Assembly (NCBI GenBank): GCA_026686845.1
Contig: JAIVEN010000021.1
Span: forward strand, 10,558,001-10,622,000
Origin: Adenanthera pavonina
Lineage: Eukaryota > Streptophyta > Magnoliopsida > Fabales > Fabaceae
Length of the DNA: 64,000 nt
Reading direction: 5' to 3'
In this document: positions 24,890 through 36,485 of the stretch, in pieces
Layout of the letters: each line of letters starts with the position of its first letter
How positions within the stretch are numbered: the stretch's first letter is position 1
Program-made: the position numbers and the translations under genes
Notes under the pieces: generated by a model
Databases searched by the model: none
What the model saw: only the letters and a program-made list of their open reading frames with translations
What the model was told of the DNA's origin: nothing

Positions 24890-26680
24890 TTATGATATAA
24901 AAAAAAAACTATTTTATATAAATCAATATTGTTAGTTAAAATTAGTTAACCTCATTTAATTTGTAGTAAAACATATATTTTTTCTAAAATTACCCTCCAT
25001 TAACAGTCTTTGTTTTTTACACAAGATCAATTGATGATAATTGAAAATTATAATTTCCCCATTAATAAGAGGTCATGTTGGAATATCTCATTTATTATGC
25101 CAAATATCTACATTTTTTTTAATATTCTGGACCAATATAACCCTCCCAAAAGTTTTTTATATTTGAGATAGTAGGGAATAATAAGATTTATTATGAATTT
25201 TATATTTGATATATATCTAATTTTTATAGATTAAACAAAAGAAGTTATTTTTCTATGTTAATCTTGTGTGGGGACCATGCTAACATTCCCTGTATTGTTC
25301 CAATTTCATGGGATGTCCCCCAAGGGATTAACAAGAGAAGTCATTTTGACTTGACTGGATCCCTACATTCAGATATTTGTGAAACGCAAGTTTAATAATC
25401 GTGTGGCTGTGTGGCCTGCGTCGAATTCCAATTACTATGGCAGGTTGAAGAAGCTAAGAAACATGTATGTATGGATTATGGAATAGTTCCAATTCCAAGC
25501 ATCGTAATCAATTTCTGCACACCACCAATCCTCAGGTTGCTGCATATGAAGGATGCCTATCTGAATCCATATCATATCCTGCTCTTTCTTTTTCCATGTT
25601 TCTGGATTCAACAAGAAAAGAAAAACACTCTTTATCACTGTCTTCATTCATGTCACATTTCAATGGGTTACATGTAGTATACACAACTTCTATCTAAATC
25701 CACACGCATTGTAATAATTTAGCCTTGCCGCCAATTTAACATGGTACACAGAAATGAGTCCGAATATATATATATATATATATATGGCATATTCATACTG
25801 ATTAAGTAAGAAAATGAAACCTATTTTTATATAAATTTTAACTTCTCAATTGATTTGATTGGTCCTATCTCAACCCCGCATGTTGCACATTTTTTAAATA
25901 TCAACGACAAAACCGTGCTCCTTTGATCACTGAACCCTACTGCCTCCGGCATCATCCTATGGTCCGAATATTCTTTATTTAAATCACCTCCTCCTAGAAG
26001 GATTTTAGAGAATACATTAATTTATTAAATTTAGTATTTATTAAGCGTAAAAATAAAAATTAAAGTAATTTTTAAACAACTTTTTTAATGCAACTTACTG
26101 TTTGTTTGTTTGTTTTTTTTTTTTTTTGTTTTTTGGTTATGGTGAGATAACTAAAAGTACTAACTAATATTGAGGAGCTGAGGGAGTATTTGGGATGATA
26201 ACAAGCGAATTGAAAGCAACATCAGTTCCAATGAAGAGATAAGTATTTTTTTTATTCTGTGATAATTTTTAAGAACAGGGTGGAAGAAAGAACATTCAAA
26301 GTAATAGAAATTCCAAAGACATTACATGGAGAGTGGACATGATGTACTTTAATATTAGAACTTCGATAATTCTGTTATCTCGGCACCTCCTTCAATTATT
26401 CAATCAATACAAATCCCATATCTACACCATATCTGCTTCGCCATCAGTTCACTCTTAACTATTTCCTAACTACTAACTAATTCCTAATTGACATAATCCT
26501 TCTCCTAAATGATGGCTAGTAGTGGCTCAAGTGGGAAATTCATTAAATTGCTGTTGCATATGACTTTCACCTATTTTCTGGGCACTCTTATGTGACTTAA
26601 GAGCTTTAAACTTCATCTTCTTGTACCAACTTACTAAGAGTTCTTGTATATGTGTAAGCTGCAACTTAAAAATCCGATAT
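24890..26680. other. AT-rich spacer
   Basis: No gene recognised. ORFs at 25411-25677 (both strands) overlap each other and lack domains. There is a (GTTT)n and poly-T tract near 26100-26130. Confidence 0.45.
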
Positions 26681-26689
26681 GATAAAAAT

Positions 26690-26990
26690 AATATGAGTCA
26701 TGCATAAGGACACACAAGACGACACTCCCCAGAATTGAATGGATTCTTTTGCAGAATCGTAAGCAAGCAGAACAGCAGAAAGGAAAATTCAGAGATAAAG
26801 AGAGGAAGAGGAGAGAATAACTCGAATATTGTCTGCAGCTGTGATATGTTAAACCCAGTAATCGATCTCAGTATTTATAGGTACCAAAGTGATAGGGAGT
26901 TGGACCACGTTTAATGATGTTAATGAGAATATTTCTTAACGTTGAGCAGTTTTCGATATAAGGATTAATGAAAATTAAACCAAATAATTA
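26690..26990 (-). other. Possible LTR or promoter fragment
   Basis: The minus strand contains CTATAAATACTGAGAT, a good TATA box, followed by a CT-rich leader (CTCTCCTCTTCCTCTC). That is the layout of a retroelement LTR or a gene promoter, but no coding sequence follows. Weakly supported. Confidence 0.3.
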
Positions 26991-27051
26991 AAGTAAAAAA
27001 AACAAATCAGTAATGACAAAAAATGGATGGCCAACGTCCAAAAACATTAAC

Positions 27052-27151
27052 AGCATAAACCTCATAACCGAAGTTTAAGGATCTTCTAGAAGACTATTTG
27101 GAGCATAAAATTCATAATTGAAGTTTAAAGATCTTCTAGAAGGCTATTTGA
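27052..27151. repeat. 50-bp tandem duplication
   Basis: Two adjacent ~50-bp units, from GCATAAAC at 27052 and GCATAAAA at 27103, share GAAGTTTAA, GATCTTCTAGAAG and CTATTTG with a few substitutions. Confidence 0.7.
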
Positions 27152-27741
27152 AAAATTAATTTTTGGCAGTGGTAAAAAAGTATCCAAACCAAAATATTTT
27201 CATGTATAGGGGGGGAAATCAACAGATTTAAACTAAGTTGGCTCAACTTCTATGCACACGAACTCATTCTCCTCCTAGGTGCATTTTGCTCCTCAATGAT
27301 CACATGTTAACACTTATGGTCTCTAGCCTTCATTTGTTGGCATTGTGGCACCACTTTTTCTCTTTTTTCCTTTTGACACACATGTATTTTCTAACAATAT
27401 GTTCTCTCATACGTGTACCTTTGAAGTACCTCTCATGTAATGCCATGATTACTTTTGCTGGATTTTTGGCTTTTAACATTGCATTTTAAGCCGGTAAATT
27501 TGATAATTAAGTTGTATCTGGACTGTAAACTAGTTTCTTGATGTATATCAACAAGTGGTAAGCAATAGACTTAATTTAAATGACAAAGTAAGGCCATCTT
27601 AGTTCCTCTGTACATGGAAAATAAAGTTTGATGAGTTGATTCTTCACAATCATACGCCCAAATCCCTCTCAAAATTCATTTCCTCTGTTTCACAACAGAA
27701 CACTAATGAAACAAATTCTCACGCCATCGCCAACAAACTCA

Positions 27742-28706
27742 TTAGTTGCCCCTCAGAGTTTGGATGATTGTGTTGTGCCATGGGTCTGAGAGATGCTGCA
27801 ACAGGTTGTCGAATGGCCCTTGCCCCGTCACATTGTGTTGAACCACAAACCCCAAAAATGCCAACATCGCCAATCTCCCTGTACACACACATGCCAAAAT
27901 CAACACATAAAATTAGCTTCTTTTTCATCACATCCTGCTTAATACCAGTGTTAGACTTAGATATGTATCAGATCGAACTTACCATTGGCAAGTTCCTTCT
28001 CTTTGGCCTCGAGTGTGGGAGCCAAATTAAGGGGGTTGAAGACGCTACCAGGGTATCCCAACTCATGTGGGGGCAGGCTGTATTGCTTGAAGATGGGGTC
28101 TTGGTTGACACTTCCAGGGTTCTTAATGTCCTGCCATCTTCTGATCTCCACGTAATGGAACAAGATGAACTCAATCACGAACAAGGTGGATGATGATGCA
28201 AAGTACTCTTCTTTTCCAGCATCGTACCACTTGGGGACATTGATGATCCCAATCTTGGTGAACACCTCTGGAAGAAGCATTCCTACAACACCCAACATGG
28301 CCCACCTCCCATTCACCAGTTCAGCTTGCACGTACCACCTCAAGTTCTCTGGGTCTTCTGCTAGACCCAGAGGGTCGAATCCATTGTCACCCGGAAGACT
28401 ATATAATGTAATACATCAAACACGAACAAGTTTTAGGCATTAATGGTGGTAACAGATGCAATGTACTCTTGGCATATATATAAGCACGTACCTTCCATTG
28501 AGGTAAGCTGGTGAGGGCAGGCCAGGAAGCCACTCTCCTTTCTTGGCTTGAACCTTGAAGGAGGAAGAGGTAGAGGAAGGAGACGCCACCGGTCTGAAAG
28601 CAACTTGCCTGTGTAACTTACCGGAAGACCCGGTGAGGAATCTGGATCTGCAGGAGCATGATGGGCGGAAGACGGCGGCGGAAGCCTGGGTGGTGACGGT
28701 GGCCAT
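27742..28706 (-). CDS. Lhca4: Photosystem I chlorophyll a/b-binding protein, Lhca4 type
   Basis: Three exons, 28706-28492, 28398-27983 and 27878-27742, with GT-AG borders give 255 residues. The N terminus is a Ser/Thr/Arg-rich chloroplast transit peptide starting M-A-T-V-T-T-Q. The mature part follows from about residue 50 (K-K-G-E-W-L-P-G-L). The three LHC membrane helices are present. Helix 1 has the chlorophyll-binding [11 protein letters not shown] motif, helix 2 contains [16 protein letters not shown], and helix 3 has the repeat motif [11 protein letters not shown]. Sequence and length match Lhca4, which pairs with Lhca1 in the LHCI belt of photosystem I. The ATG at 28706 was chosen because the longer ORF upstream (to 28886) is basic, proline-rich and outside the transit peptide; it is probably 5' UTR and promoter. 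Confidence 0.97.
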
Positions 28707-28869
28707 GGGATTTTCCGACGGAGGAAGGGGGTGGCAGGGGAAGGGAGCAGTAGTGAAGATGAAAATGTGGTGGCAAGGGGCGTGGCTTTGTATTTCAGTT
28801 GATGGGCATTCCTGTGGTTCCTGAGCGTCGAGTGTGGTCGATGGTTGATGAGGGTGATATTTTCGATCG

Positions 28870-28990
28870 GACGGTGGAGAGTGCATGAGGGCTTATCCCT
28901 TTATCTGGGCGTCCTATCCGCAAATCTATTGCTTCGTTGTTGTTGGCTAAGGGAGAATACGTTGGGGTCGGAGGGTGCCACGTTGGAGGA
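28870..28990 (-). promoter_or_regulatory. Light-type promoter motifs of the Lhca4 gene
   Basis: Read on the minus strand there is GGGATAAGCCC (I-box, about 28889-28899), another GATAA in CCAGATAAAGG just upstream, and CCAACGTGGC near 28977-28986. Clustered GATAA and ACGT elements are typical of light-regulated LHC promoters. This is motif evidence only. Confidence 0.4.
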
Positions 28991-29450
28991 TTTTTCAGAG
29001 GTGATTTGATGGTTGAAATATCCACATGGTGAGATCGCGAGCCAGTCATTGGTGGACATGTGGCTGGATCACGAGAATTTCTTGGATAAGCGATGTGTCA
29101 AATAGGCGATACTCTGTGTGTGTATTAAAAAAAGTAGTCTATTGAGGCCATCGAATGCGATAAAATAACGTGGAGGGTGGGTGGGTAAGTAATTAACGAA
29201 ATGTGTTTAAGTTGGTCAAACAAAATTAAACAGCTATGAAATTGAAAACATTTCAGGCCTTTGCGTAGGTAAAGGGTTATGAGGGAGGATAACCCAACCA
29301 TATGTGGAATGTGAGAAGAATTTGGTATGATCTGAATGTGCCAGATTGCAGTAACCAGCCCAGTCCAGTTGCTCAGTAACAGCCCAACCCAGATTTCTTG
29401 GTCCAGTGTCCAACTTGAACTTTTCGGTTACGAAAAACCTGAGAAAATGG

Positions 29451-29523
29451 TGGAGATGCGGGGTATCGATCCCCGTACCTCTCGCATGCTAAGCGAGCGC
29501 TCTACCATCTGAGCTACATCCCC
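29451..29523 (-). tRNA. tRNA-Ala (AGC)
   Basis: The 73-nt minus-strand sequence begins GGGGATGTAGCTCAGATGG, has an anticodon stem CTCGC/GCGAG with loop TTAGCAT (anticodon AGC, plus-strand positions 29488-29490), and T arm GGGGATCGATACCCC. The acceptor stem pairs GGGGATG with CATCTCC, with discriminator A. No intron. The pol III A box and B box are internal. It is a single gene located between Lhca4 and the snoRNA promoter. Confidence 0.97.
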
Positions 29524-29693
29524 ATGATGTCGTGTGTTATTGAAATTCCGTATTATTTAAGAACCAACCATCTCAATAAACGACAAATGAAGCCTGAAGC
29601 CACGTGATGATTTAATAAAACTTCTTGCCCTGCACATGGGCTTGAACTTGCACCAGAGTCTCAGATGATAACAGTCCTGGACTAGTACGAAAA

Positions 29694-29713
29694 TTGGGCC
29701 AAATCGTTGGGCC
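29694..29713 (+). promoter_or_regulatory. Paired site II elements
   Basis: Two TTGGGCC motifs (29694-29700 and 29707-29713) lie ~150 bp before a TATA box. Site II elements (TGGGCY) are known in promoters of plant ribosomal-protein and snoRNA genes, where they act with telo-boxes. Confidence 0.65.
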
Positions 29714-29817
29714 CAGAAATACATCTATGAGTATGATTCAAACTCCCTAATATATGTACCAAAAATAAAATCCGTACTCCGCTGTCTCTTTTACTATTTC
29801 AATTTTCAAACCACATC

Positions 29818-29883
29818 AAACCCTAATCCCTTTGTTGCGCACTGGCTCTATATAATGCGGACACCCTCGAGCGGAAACCCTAA
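29818..29883 (+). promoter_or_regulatory. Telo-boxes and TATA box of the snoRNA unit
   Basis: AAACCCTAA occurs at 29818-29826 and 29875-29883, with TATATAA at 29849-29855 between them. The second telo-box would lie at or just after the start of transcription. This layout is typical for plant translation and snoRNA genes. Confidence 0.65.
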
Positions 29884-30029
29884 TTTCCACGGCTGAGCTG
29901 AGAGGCTTGGAACGTTCTTCCCAGTCTCCTCTAATCAATATTTAGGTTTCTTCTCTCTTTTCGGATTCTAAAGCTTCTCTGTCTGTTATTCTCTTTTGTG
30001 TGATTGGATATCTTGCTCGACGTCTGTCT

Positions 30030-30099
30030 GTGCCTATGATGGCTATAAATATACTCTGAGAGAGTTCTTTTCCATGATACAGAATCTGATCTGAGGCAC
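30030..30099 (+). ncRNA. Box C/D snoRNA candidate 1
   Basis: A 70-nt candidate. The terminal stem GTGCC (30030-30034) pairs with GGCAC (30095-30099). Box C is ATGATGG at 30036-30042 (last base off consensus), box D' CTGA at 30056-30059, C' ATGATAC at 30074-30080 and box D CTGA at 30091-30094. The region before D' (TATAAATATACT) could pair with an 18S rRNA stretch I recall as GCGTATATTTAAG. Complementarity is short, so the target is only suggested. Confidence 0.6.
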
Positions 30100-30249
30100 T
30101 CCATGGAATGGAACAACCTCGTGACATATTCTCTGGTTTTGTTTGATTTTTCTGTTTCAATTTGTGTTTGTAGTGTGAGAAACTTGAATTAACCCACGGA
30201 AACTGAAGGTGTAAACTTGGAAAATATTATGTGGGGAAGGGATTGTGGT

Positions 30250-30333
30250 ATGCAAATGATGACAAGATAGACAGGGACATCAGCACTCTTAGGAGATTGA
30301 TGACTTAGTCTAATGGGAATCTCTCTGATGCAT
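30250..30333 (+). ncRNA. Box C/D snoRNA candidate 2 (25S rRNA guide)
   Basis: An 84-nt candidate. The terminal stem ATGCA (30250-30254) pairs with TGCAT (30329-30333). Box C is a perfect ATGATGA (30256-30262), box C' TGATGA (30298-30303) and box D CTGA (30325-30328); box D' is degenerate. The guide before D, TGGGAATCTC, complements GAGATTCCCA. The 5' guide TAGACAGGGACA complements TGTCCCTGTCTA. As I recall, these two are neighbouring segments of plant 25S rRNA. A 2'-O-methylation guide is the best reading. Confidence 0.75.
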
Positions 30334-30429
30334 TCAAACAGAATCTTTTTGTTTTCACATTTTTCTCTTCAAGCTGAGGAGTTTTTATGTTAATTTTTGG
30401 TAGGTTATACCTTTGTTGCTGGTGCATTT

Positions 30430-33400
30430 GGTTGGTTTTGGAATTGATTGTTTGTTTGTTTGTACTTGGCTTTGCTTAACCTGTCACTGTAGTAATTAGT
30501 GCTGGATGAAAGTTTAGTTAGCTTTTAATCAATTTGCTAAAACAAGTTAACAAAATAATTCTTAATTAAAAAAGTAAAAAACAGAGAGAGAGAGAGATGG
30601 AGTGCTGTTGATTGACCATGGAAGCTCTCTCAGCCTCTTAGCACGTTTCCATGCGCATGTCATCATAATTCTTGAAGTTGATAAGTGAAAGTAAGAGATT
30701 GAGGGTTGTCTGAACCGATATGATATATTTGGAATCATCATGGCATGAACAGAGTACCTATTCAGTGTCGAAATAGATGGAGCAATTTTCATTGGGAGAA
30801 AGACGCTTAAGGACCTCCATACGAAGGTATTTCCTTCTAGGGACCTAGAATAAATGTAAACTGAATTTCCAACTTAAATTAACTAAATTCAGCACTTGTA
30901 CTATTCATTTGGCAATATTTTTACATGAAAATCCTTAAGTGTCTTTCTCCCATTTTCATTTGCCAAATTTCTTCAACGGGGAAGTGTGCATTGTGTTTGG
31001 TGGATAAGTGAATTTGATGATGAATTAGGCATCTAGTATAAGAAGGATAAAATCATAAGCAAAACACTTATTTTAATATGAGATAATTTTCAATTAATAA
31101 CATTATTTTAGAATTTCTTAAAAATATTCTTAACAAGGTTAAGGTTAATATATTAAAGGCTATGATTCCATAATAATAGAGAATAGATCCATGTAATTAA
31201 GGTAAAACAAAAAGGGGACTAGGGTCTTTCTTTTATAAACAGAAGGTTTATGTAACAGGGCCAAACAGAACGTTAGAATATTTTAGTTTATTCTAATGTT
31301 TGTTCATGATGTTATGAAGTTTAATCAAAATATTAGACGTTATGGAGGGACTAAACTTTTGTTAATGATTTAATATCTTTTTGTCGCAGAAAGAGGAGCC
31401 CTAATGTCTATCCTATTTCATTGTTTATGGACCACTCTTTCTTTGGCAACGCATAGGCTTAATATACCCATTAGCTACAAGAAGTGAATCAAATAAATGG
31501 TCCTAATAGGTTAGATTATGACAGGTTTTACTTAAATAGCCAAGCCCTTCATTATAAATTTAAAGCAATCTAGCTTATTAATCTATATATGATTTCATTT
31601 TAATTTCAAATCTAATCAGTGCAAAAGTTAAGTCTGGTTTGATCTATAACTTATTTAAAGGCCTATTAAAGAGTAAAATACAAAAAATTATTAACTTTAA
31701 TTTAAAAATAAAAAAACTGTAAACTTTAAACTTATAGTCACTAAATACATTACTCATATATATTTATTTTATGATTTGATATATATTTATTTTATGATTT
31801 GGATGTTTGAGTAATGTAATGGAAAAGTAACTAATTTTCTTATTTTTATAAACTTTACCCACTTTTTTTCTTTTAGATTTTGTTGATATAAAACTTTTTA
31901 CATATTAGCTCACTTATTTTCGCTCACAAAAATGTGGCAATACAAAAAGTAGTGAAGAAGGATGTTTTAACGCATACAATGCATATTCCTATACCTTTAA
32001 ATAAGTCTAATCTAATAGACTTTAGTCTTAATTTTATTTAAATAGGTCAATTTATTTAACTAAATAAGCCTATATATAAGTTTGAGTTTAACCTATTAAG
32101 TTAAATAGGTTGCAAGGCCTTATATTGTTAAGATTGTAGGCCCTAATTCCACCTCCATTATTGAGTGTTGGACTTGGAAAATTGGACAAAATGGACTACT
32201 TCAATGGAAAAAAAAAATATTGGACCAAAAAAATAATAAATAAATAAATAAAAGGAGTAAAGACAATAATAACATGAATTTGTTTACCAAAAAATAATAT
32301 CATGAATTTGTATTTCAAGGCATTAAGTTTTTATTTGAAATAAAATATAAAAAGTAGTTTTTTAATCAAATCAAAATTAAATTATTAAATCAACTTATTT
32401 CAATGAATTTAATAGATTCTTGATTGACTTTTATACTCAACCGATCAAGTAATTAAACTGATTCCAAAGCAGACTTACGAATCTTTCCATTCAACCACCG
32501 CATCTCAGTGGCCAAAAACATCAACTAAATTTAGTCGCTGTTAAAAGAAAAAAAAATAACATTGTAAATATTATAATAATTACATGGAGACCTTTAATAT
32601 CTTAAACTTTAGAACCTCTTTAAGGTTAATATCTTACACTTTATAACCTCTCTATAAAATGGCTTTTAGGGGGTTTTTTATAGTTAATATACTAAAATCT
32701 ACAAATATATAATGTTATACTATTATATTTTTATTTATTTTTTTATAACGTGAGCCTTTAATGGTTTGATACCTATAAATAGAGGATATATGCCTTGTGT
32801 TTACATACTTGAAAGGAATATAAAAAACTCTCTACTTTGTTTTATTCATATTTCTTTTCTTATTCATCTTTATTGTCTTGTTAATCTTTCTTACTTTTCT
32901 TTATTTTTATAACATAAGAAGAATTATGCACTAAATATGGGTATTTTTTTTTAAAATTTAAATTTGTAATATATTAAGCATACTTATTTATTTCAAATGT
33001 TTTTCTTAATCATAATAAAATAGTTATTTGCTTTTTTATAAAAGGGACTGGATGTAGTATATCAACAATCTATAATATATATCTATGAATTTTAGGTAAA
33101 AAAATGTGTCTATAAATTTATAGATTGTGTAAAAATTGATTTGATATATTTTATTTCTAAATAGTATTATGATTTGATCTCTCCAATTCTTTTTATACGA
33201 AAATTTTGAGACTAATTTTTTTTTGTTCTATTTATAAGAAACAAAATCTCTTTGCCTTCACGAGCTCATCATTGTTTTCCATGTAAGAGAAATAAGTATA
33301 GATTATTTAATATGAATATTTCTGAAAAGAAATTTCAATTTAAAACATATTCATAACACTTAACTAGTTTAAGCTGTTTCTCGTAATTCTAATAAAATAA

Positions 33401-33600
33401 GTATTTATTTTTTATAAAAAGAATGATAAGGAGTATTTGACTTGTATCAAATTGTGTGTTGTGTTATTTTGTGGCATGATGTATGATTTTTTTCTTTTCA
33501 TAACTAATAAGTTTCACTAAATAATTTTGGGATAAAAATTGGTGTCCGTACCATGCATGTAACATAGTCTCATTTGAAGATGATGGCCAGATGAGATGCA
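30430..33600. other. AT-rich spacer
   Basis: No gene recognised. GA run at about 30584-30597. A 20-bp direct repeat of ATATATTTATTTTATGATTT type lies near 31757-31800. No transposon termini were resolved by eye. Confidence 0.45.
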
Positions 33601-33634
33601 GCGCGTATGGTAACAGAAGTGAGTGAAAGAACAA

Positions 33635-33911
33635 AAAGGGAAATCCAATCCAATCCAATCCAAAGGCACTTCACATGGCCTTTCTGGATTTGCCGTTTTG
33701 GTGCAAATGCAAATGCAAATGCAAATGATTATGATTCAGAATTGAAGGTCCTGCCTGACTCGGATTCCTCTGTTTTCCTCGTCACCTCCACGCCTTTCTG
33801 ACTCATATTTTTCCCCTCTTCATATATATATATATATATATATATATCTATATCTATATCTATGTTCTTTTTGGTAGGATATCTATCTTTATATATATAT
33901 ATATATATATA
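33635..33911. repeat. Simple repeat cluster
   Basis: (CCAAT)n at about 33642-33662, four copies of GCAAAT at about 33704-33728, and two (TA)n runs separated by CTATAT units (33823-33911). Confidence 0.8.
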
Positions 33912-34660
33912 TTTACACACATTCAGTGGACATGGTTTAGGCCCAAAAAAAAAAATCATACTGGTCATGTGGAGGGTATTATGCTAAATAGGAATGGATT
34001 TGGCATTTGAACATTTTTTTTTGGCCAGATTATCTGTACGCGTTTAAAATAAAAAAATTGATTTGTTTATATCTGAATATAATATATGTTTATGTTTTTA
34101 AGTTAATGCAACATAATTTGATAAAAAATTAAATAATATTAAGTTGTATAGTTTTAAAGTCATCTTATTTTGTCACTGTTTTATTCTGAATTTTAATTTT
34201 GTCAATAAAATAATAATTTTAAAATTTTTTTTATTTTTACTAAAATTCCTACTTGAATTTTCAGCTGGGGACCTTGAAAGTTTGGGGAAAAAAATTCAAA
34301 CGCTTTAACAATAAGAATTAAGAAATCTGAATATTCGTTCATAAAACTTTGGATGCGGATTTGGTGCGAGGCGTTAATCCAACACTCTGAAAATTTAAAA
34401 TTTTAAAATAAATTATTATAAATAGCATGACAATTTCTAATCCAATAAACTTGCGCTTCCATTTAATGCAAATCTTAACTCTGATCCTCTTATCTTTTTA
34501 AATATCTCACTAACCCATCATTGCCTTTAAATGCGTAGTGACCAAAGTAAGATCCTTTTTTACGTAAGGAAAGAAAAAACTTCAAATGTAGGGTGTTATA
34601 TTAAAAAAAAAAAAAAATTAAGTTTGTTCATTTGAAAAAAAAAAAAGTTTGAGTGTATAT

Positions 34661-35030
34661 GGGTTTGATAATATTTTCTATTTTATTATTTTTAAAACAG
34701 TTTTGTAAAATTATTTTTTAGAATAAGTTACGTAAATAATAAAATAAAAAAATTTATTTAAATAATTGTTCTCAAAATCATAACTAATAAATATTAGATG
34801 AGTTATTCAAATTTATAATTTTACCATTAATGATATGGATATTTTTCATATTTTCTTGTATTTTTCAGAACAAAAACTATAAAATACCTTAAAAATATTC
34901 TGAGCTTTTTATTCTTTTAATTTTTTTTTCCAAAACATATTATAGAAAACAGGTTTACCAAACAAGTTTTTTAATTTTTCTATTTTTAAAAATAAAAATA
35001 CTATTTTAGAAACCGTTGCCAAACATCTCC
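34661..35030. mobile_element. Candidate MITE
   Basis: The left end GGGTTTGATAATATTTTCTA and the right end in reverse complement GGAGATGTTTGGCAACGGTT align from TTTG onward, with TATTTTTAAAA sequence inside both ends. About 370 bp, AT-rich and non-coding. Target duplication is unclear. Confidence 0.45.
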
Positions 35031-35039
35031 TAATGATTT

Positions 35040-36480
35040 AAAATCTACCAATTATATTTTACAATTTGAATGATCGATTCCATTTATATCTTGTACATGT
35101 GAAAAACATACCTTTAATAAGCAACCCAGGCTAATTCTTACACATCTAACATCTTGCAGACATGTGTAAAATATATCTTTTTTTTTTTTATAAAATCATT
35201 TAACATTTGGTCATTCCTTTAAACTTCAACTAATTTATTATTTACAAACTCTCAAACTTAACATATCATACTTATGCTGTGTTATCCTCTTTTACTATTA
35301 TAAGACATATCTTCAAATATGCCAGCTAAAGTTACCTTAGTTAGATAATAAGAAAGGGATAGACTTGTCAATTAAAAAAAAAAAACAATCTTCGAGCAGC
35401 AAGAACCGCTTGAAAGTGGTAAGGAATAAATGCAGGAACAAAGGTAGGTCAAGAGGGATATAATATTAGTGTGTTTGGATAGAAGCAATAAGCAGTAATG
35501 ATGTGAAAAAGTTGTTAAATTTAATCTACTTTTTAATAAATATTTATATATTAAATAAGTATTTATGAAAAAAATTAATTTTTTTTATTTATAATAATCA
35601 CTTATTTTTTCATAATCATTTATTTTACTTTTTCTTCTTATTATCTAACTAATAATTATTTAAACTCTTAATATCCAAATACATGTATTTTCTCAAAACC
35701 ATATTTCTTTTCTCAAAACCACTTATACAGTAAAAATATCCAAATACAAATCACTTTTAATATAATCATTTATTCTCTTATAACTCGTTTGTTTCAACTT
35801 TTTTTATGCGAAAATTACTTTTTTTTATATAAAAAAACACTTTTAGAAATTTTTAGAGTATTTATTTAAAATTTTAAAAATAATTAAAATATAAAAAAAA
35901 AATAATTTTCTATTTATTTTGAGAAACTACTCTTAGTAACTTTTAAAGAAAAAACAATTAAAATAGATGAAAAAATAAATATAAGAAATGAGATACAAAA
36001 AATAATTTTAAAAATTAAAAAAATAATAATATTTAACCCATAAAAATATTATAATATGAATTTATATTTTTTTTATTTATTGAACAATTTAAAAAATATT
36101 TTTCTTTATTCTAATAAAATACAAAATAATTTTTAATTTTTTTAAAATTTTTAAATAATTAATTAATTTTTTAAATAATCTAAAATCTTTTTTTTTTAAG
36201 TTAATACAAACAATCTCATAATCTATTTCATAATCTATTATAAATAAGGACTCTTTCTCGTAATCACTTATTAATCTCGCAAATACAATGAACTCACGCT
36301 ATCCATTCCCAACAATAACATGTTTCAGACTTTCAGGGTCTCAATTTTTGAAAAAATTAAACAAGACACCCCAAACAAACTACCTCCAGCAATTTACACT
36401 TCAAAACCTTCAAATTTCTCATTAAAAAAAAGCCAAATAAATTAAAAATTTTCGGAGCTGCTTTACTCCATTCCAAGCTC
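35040..36480. other. Extremely AT-rich spacer
   Basis: Low-complexity A/T tracts. GTGTTTGGATA at 35471 and inverted ATATCCAAATAC near 35671 and 35736 hint at another decayed MITE. No gene. Confidence 0.4.
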
Positions 36481-36485
36481 CATCT

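Noticed and set aside
25411..25697. Overlapping 70-88-codon ORFs on both strands
   Set aside because: No family features, no splice-consistent extension and no conserved motif.
27768..28193. Plus-strand 141-codon ORF over Lhca4
   Set aside because: Antisense shadow of exons 2 and 3 and the intron between them; no domain.
28707..28886. 60-codon N-terminal extension of Lhca4
   Set aside because: It is proline- and histidine-rich, unlike a transit peptide, and lies where the 5' UTR and promoter motifs are expected. Known Lhca4 starts at the M-A-T-V position.
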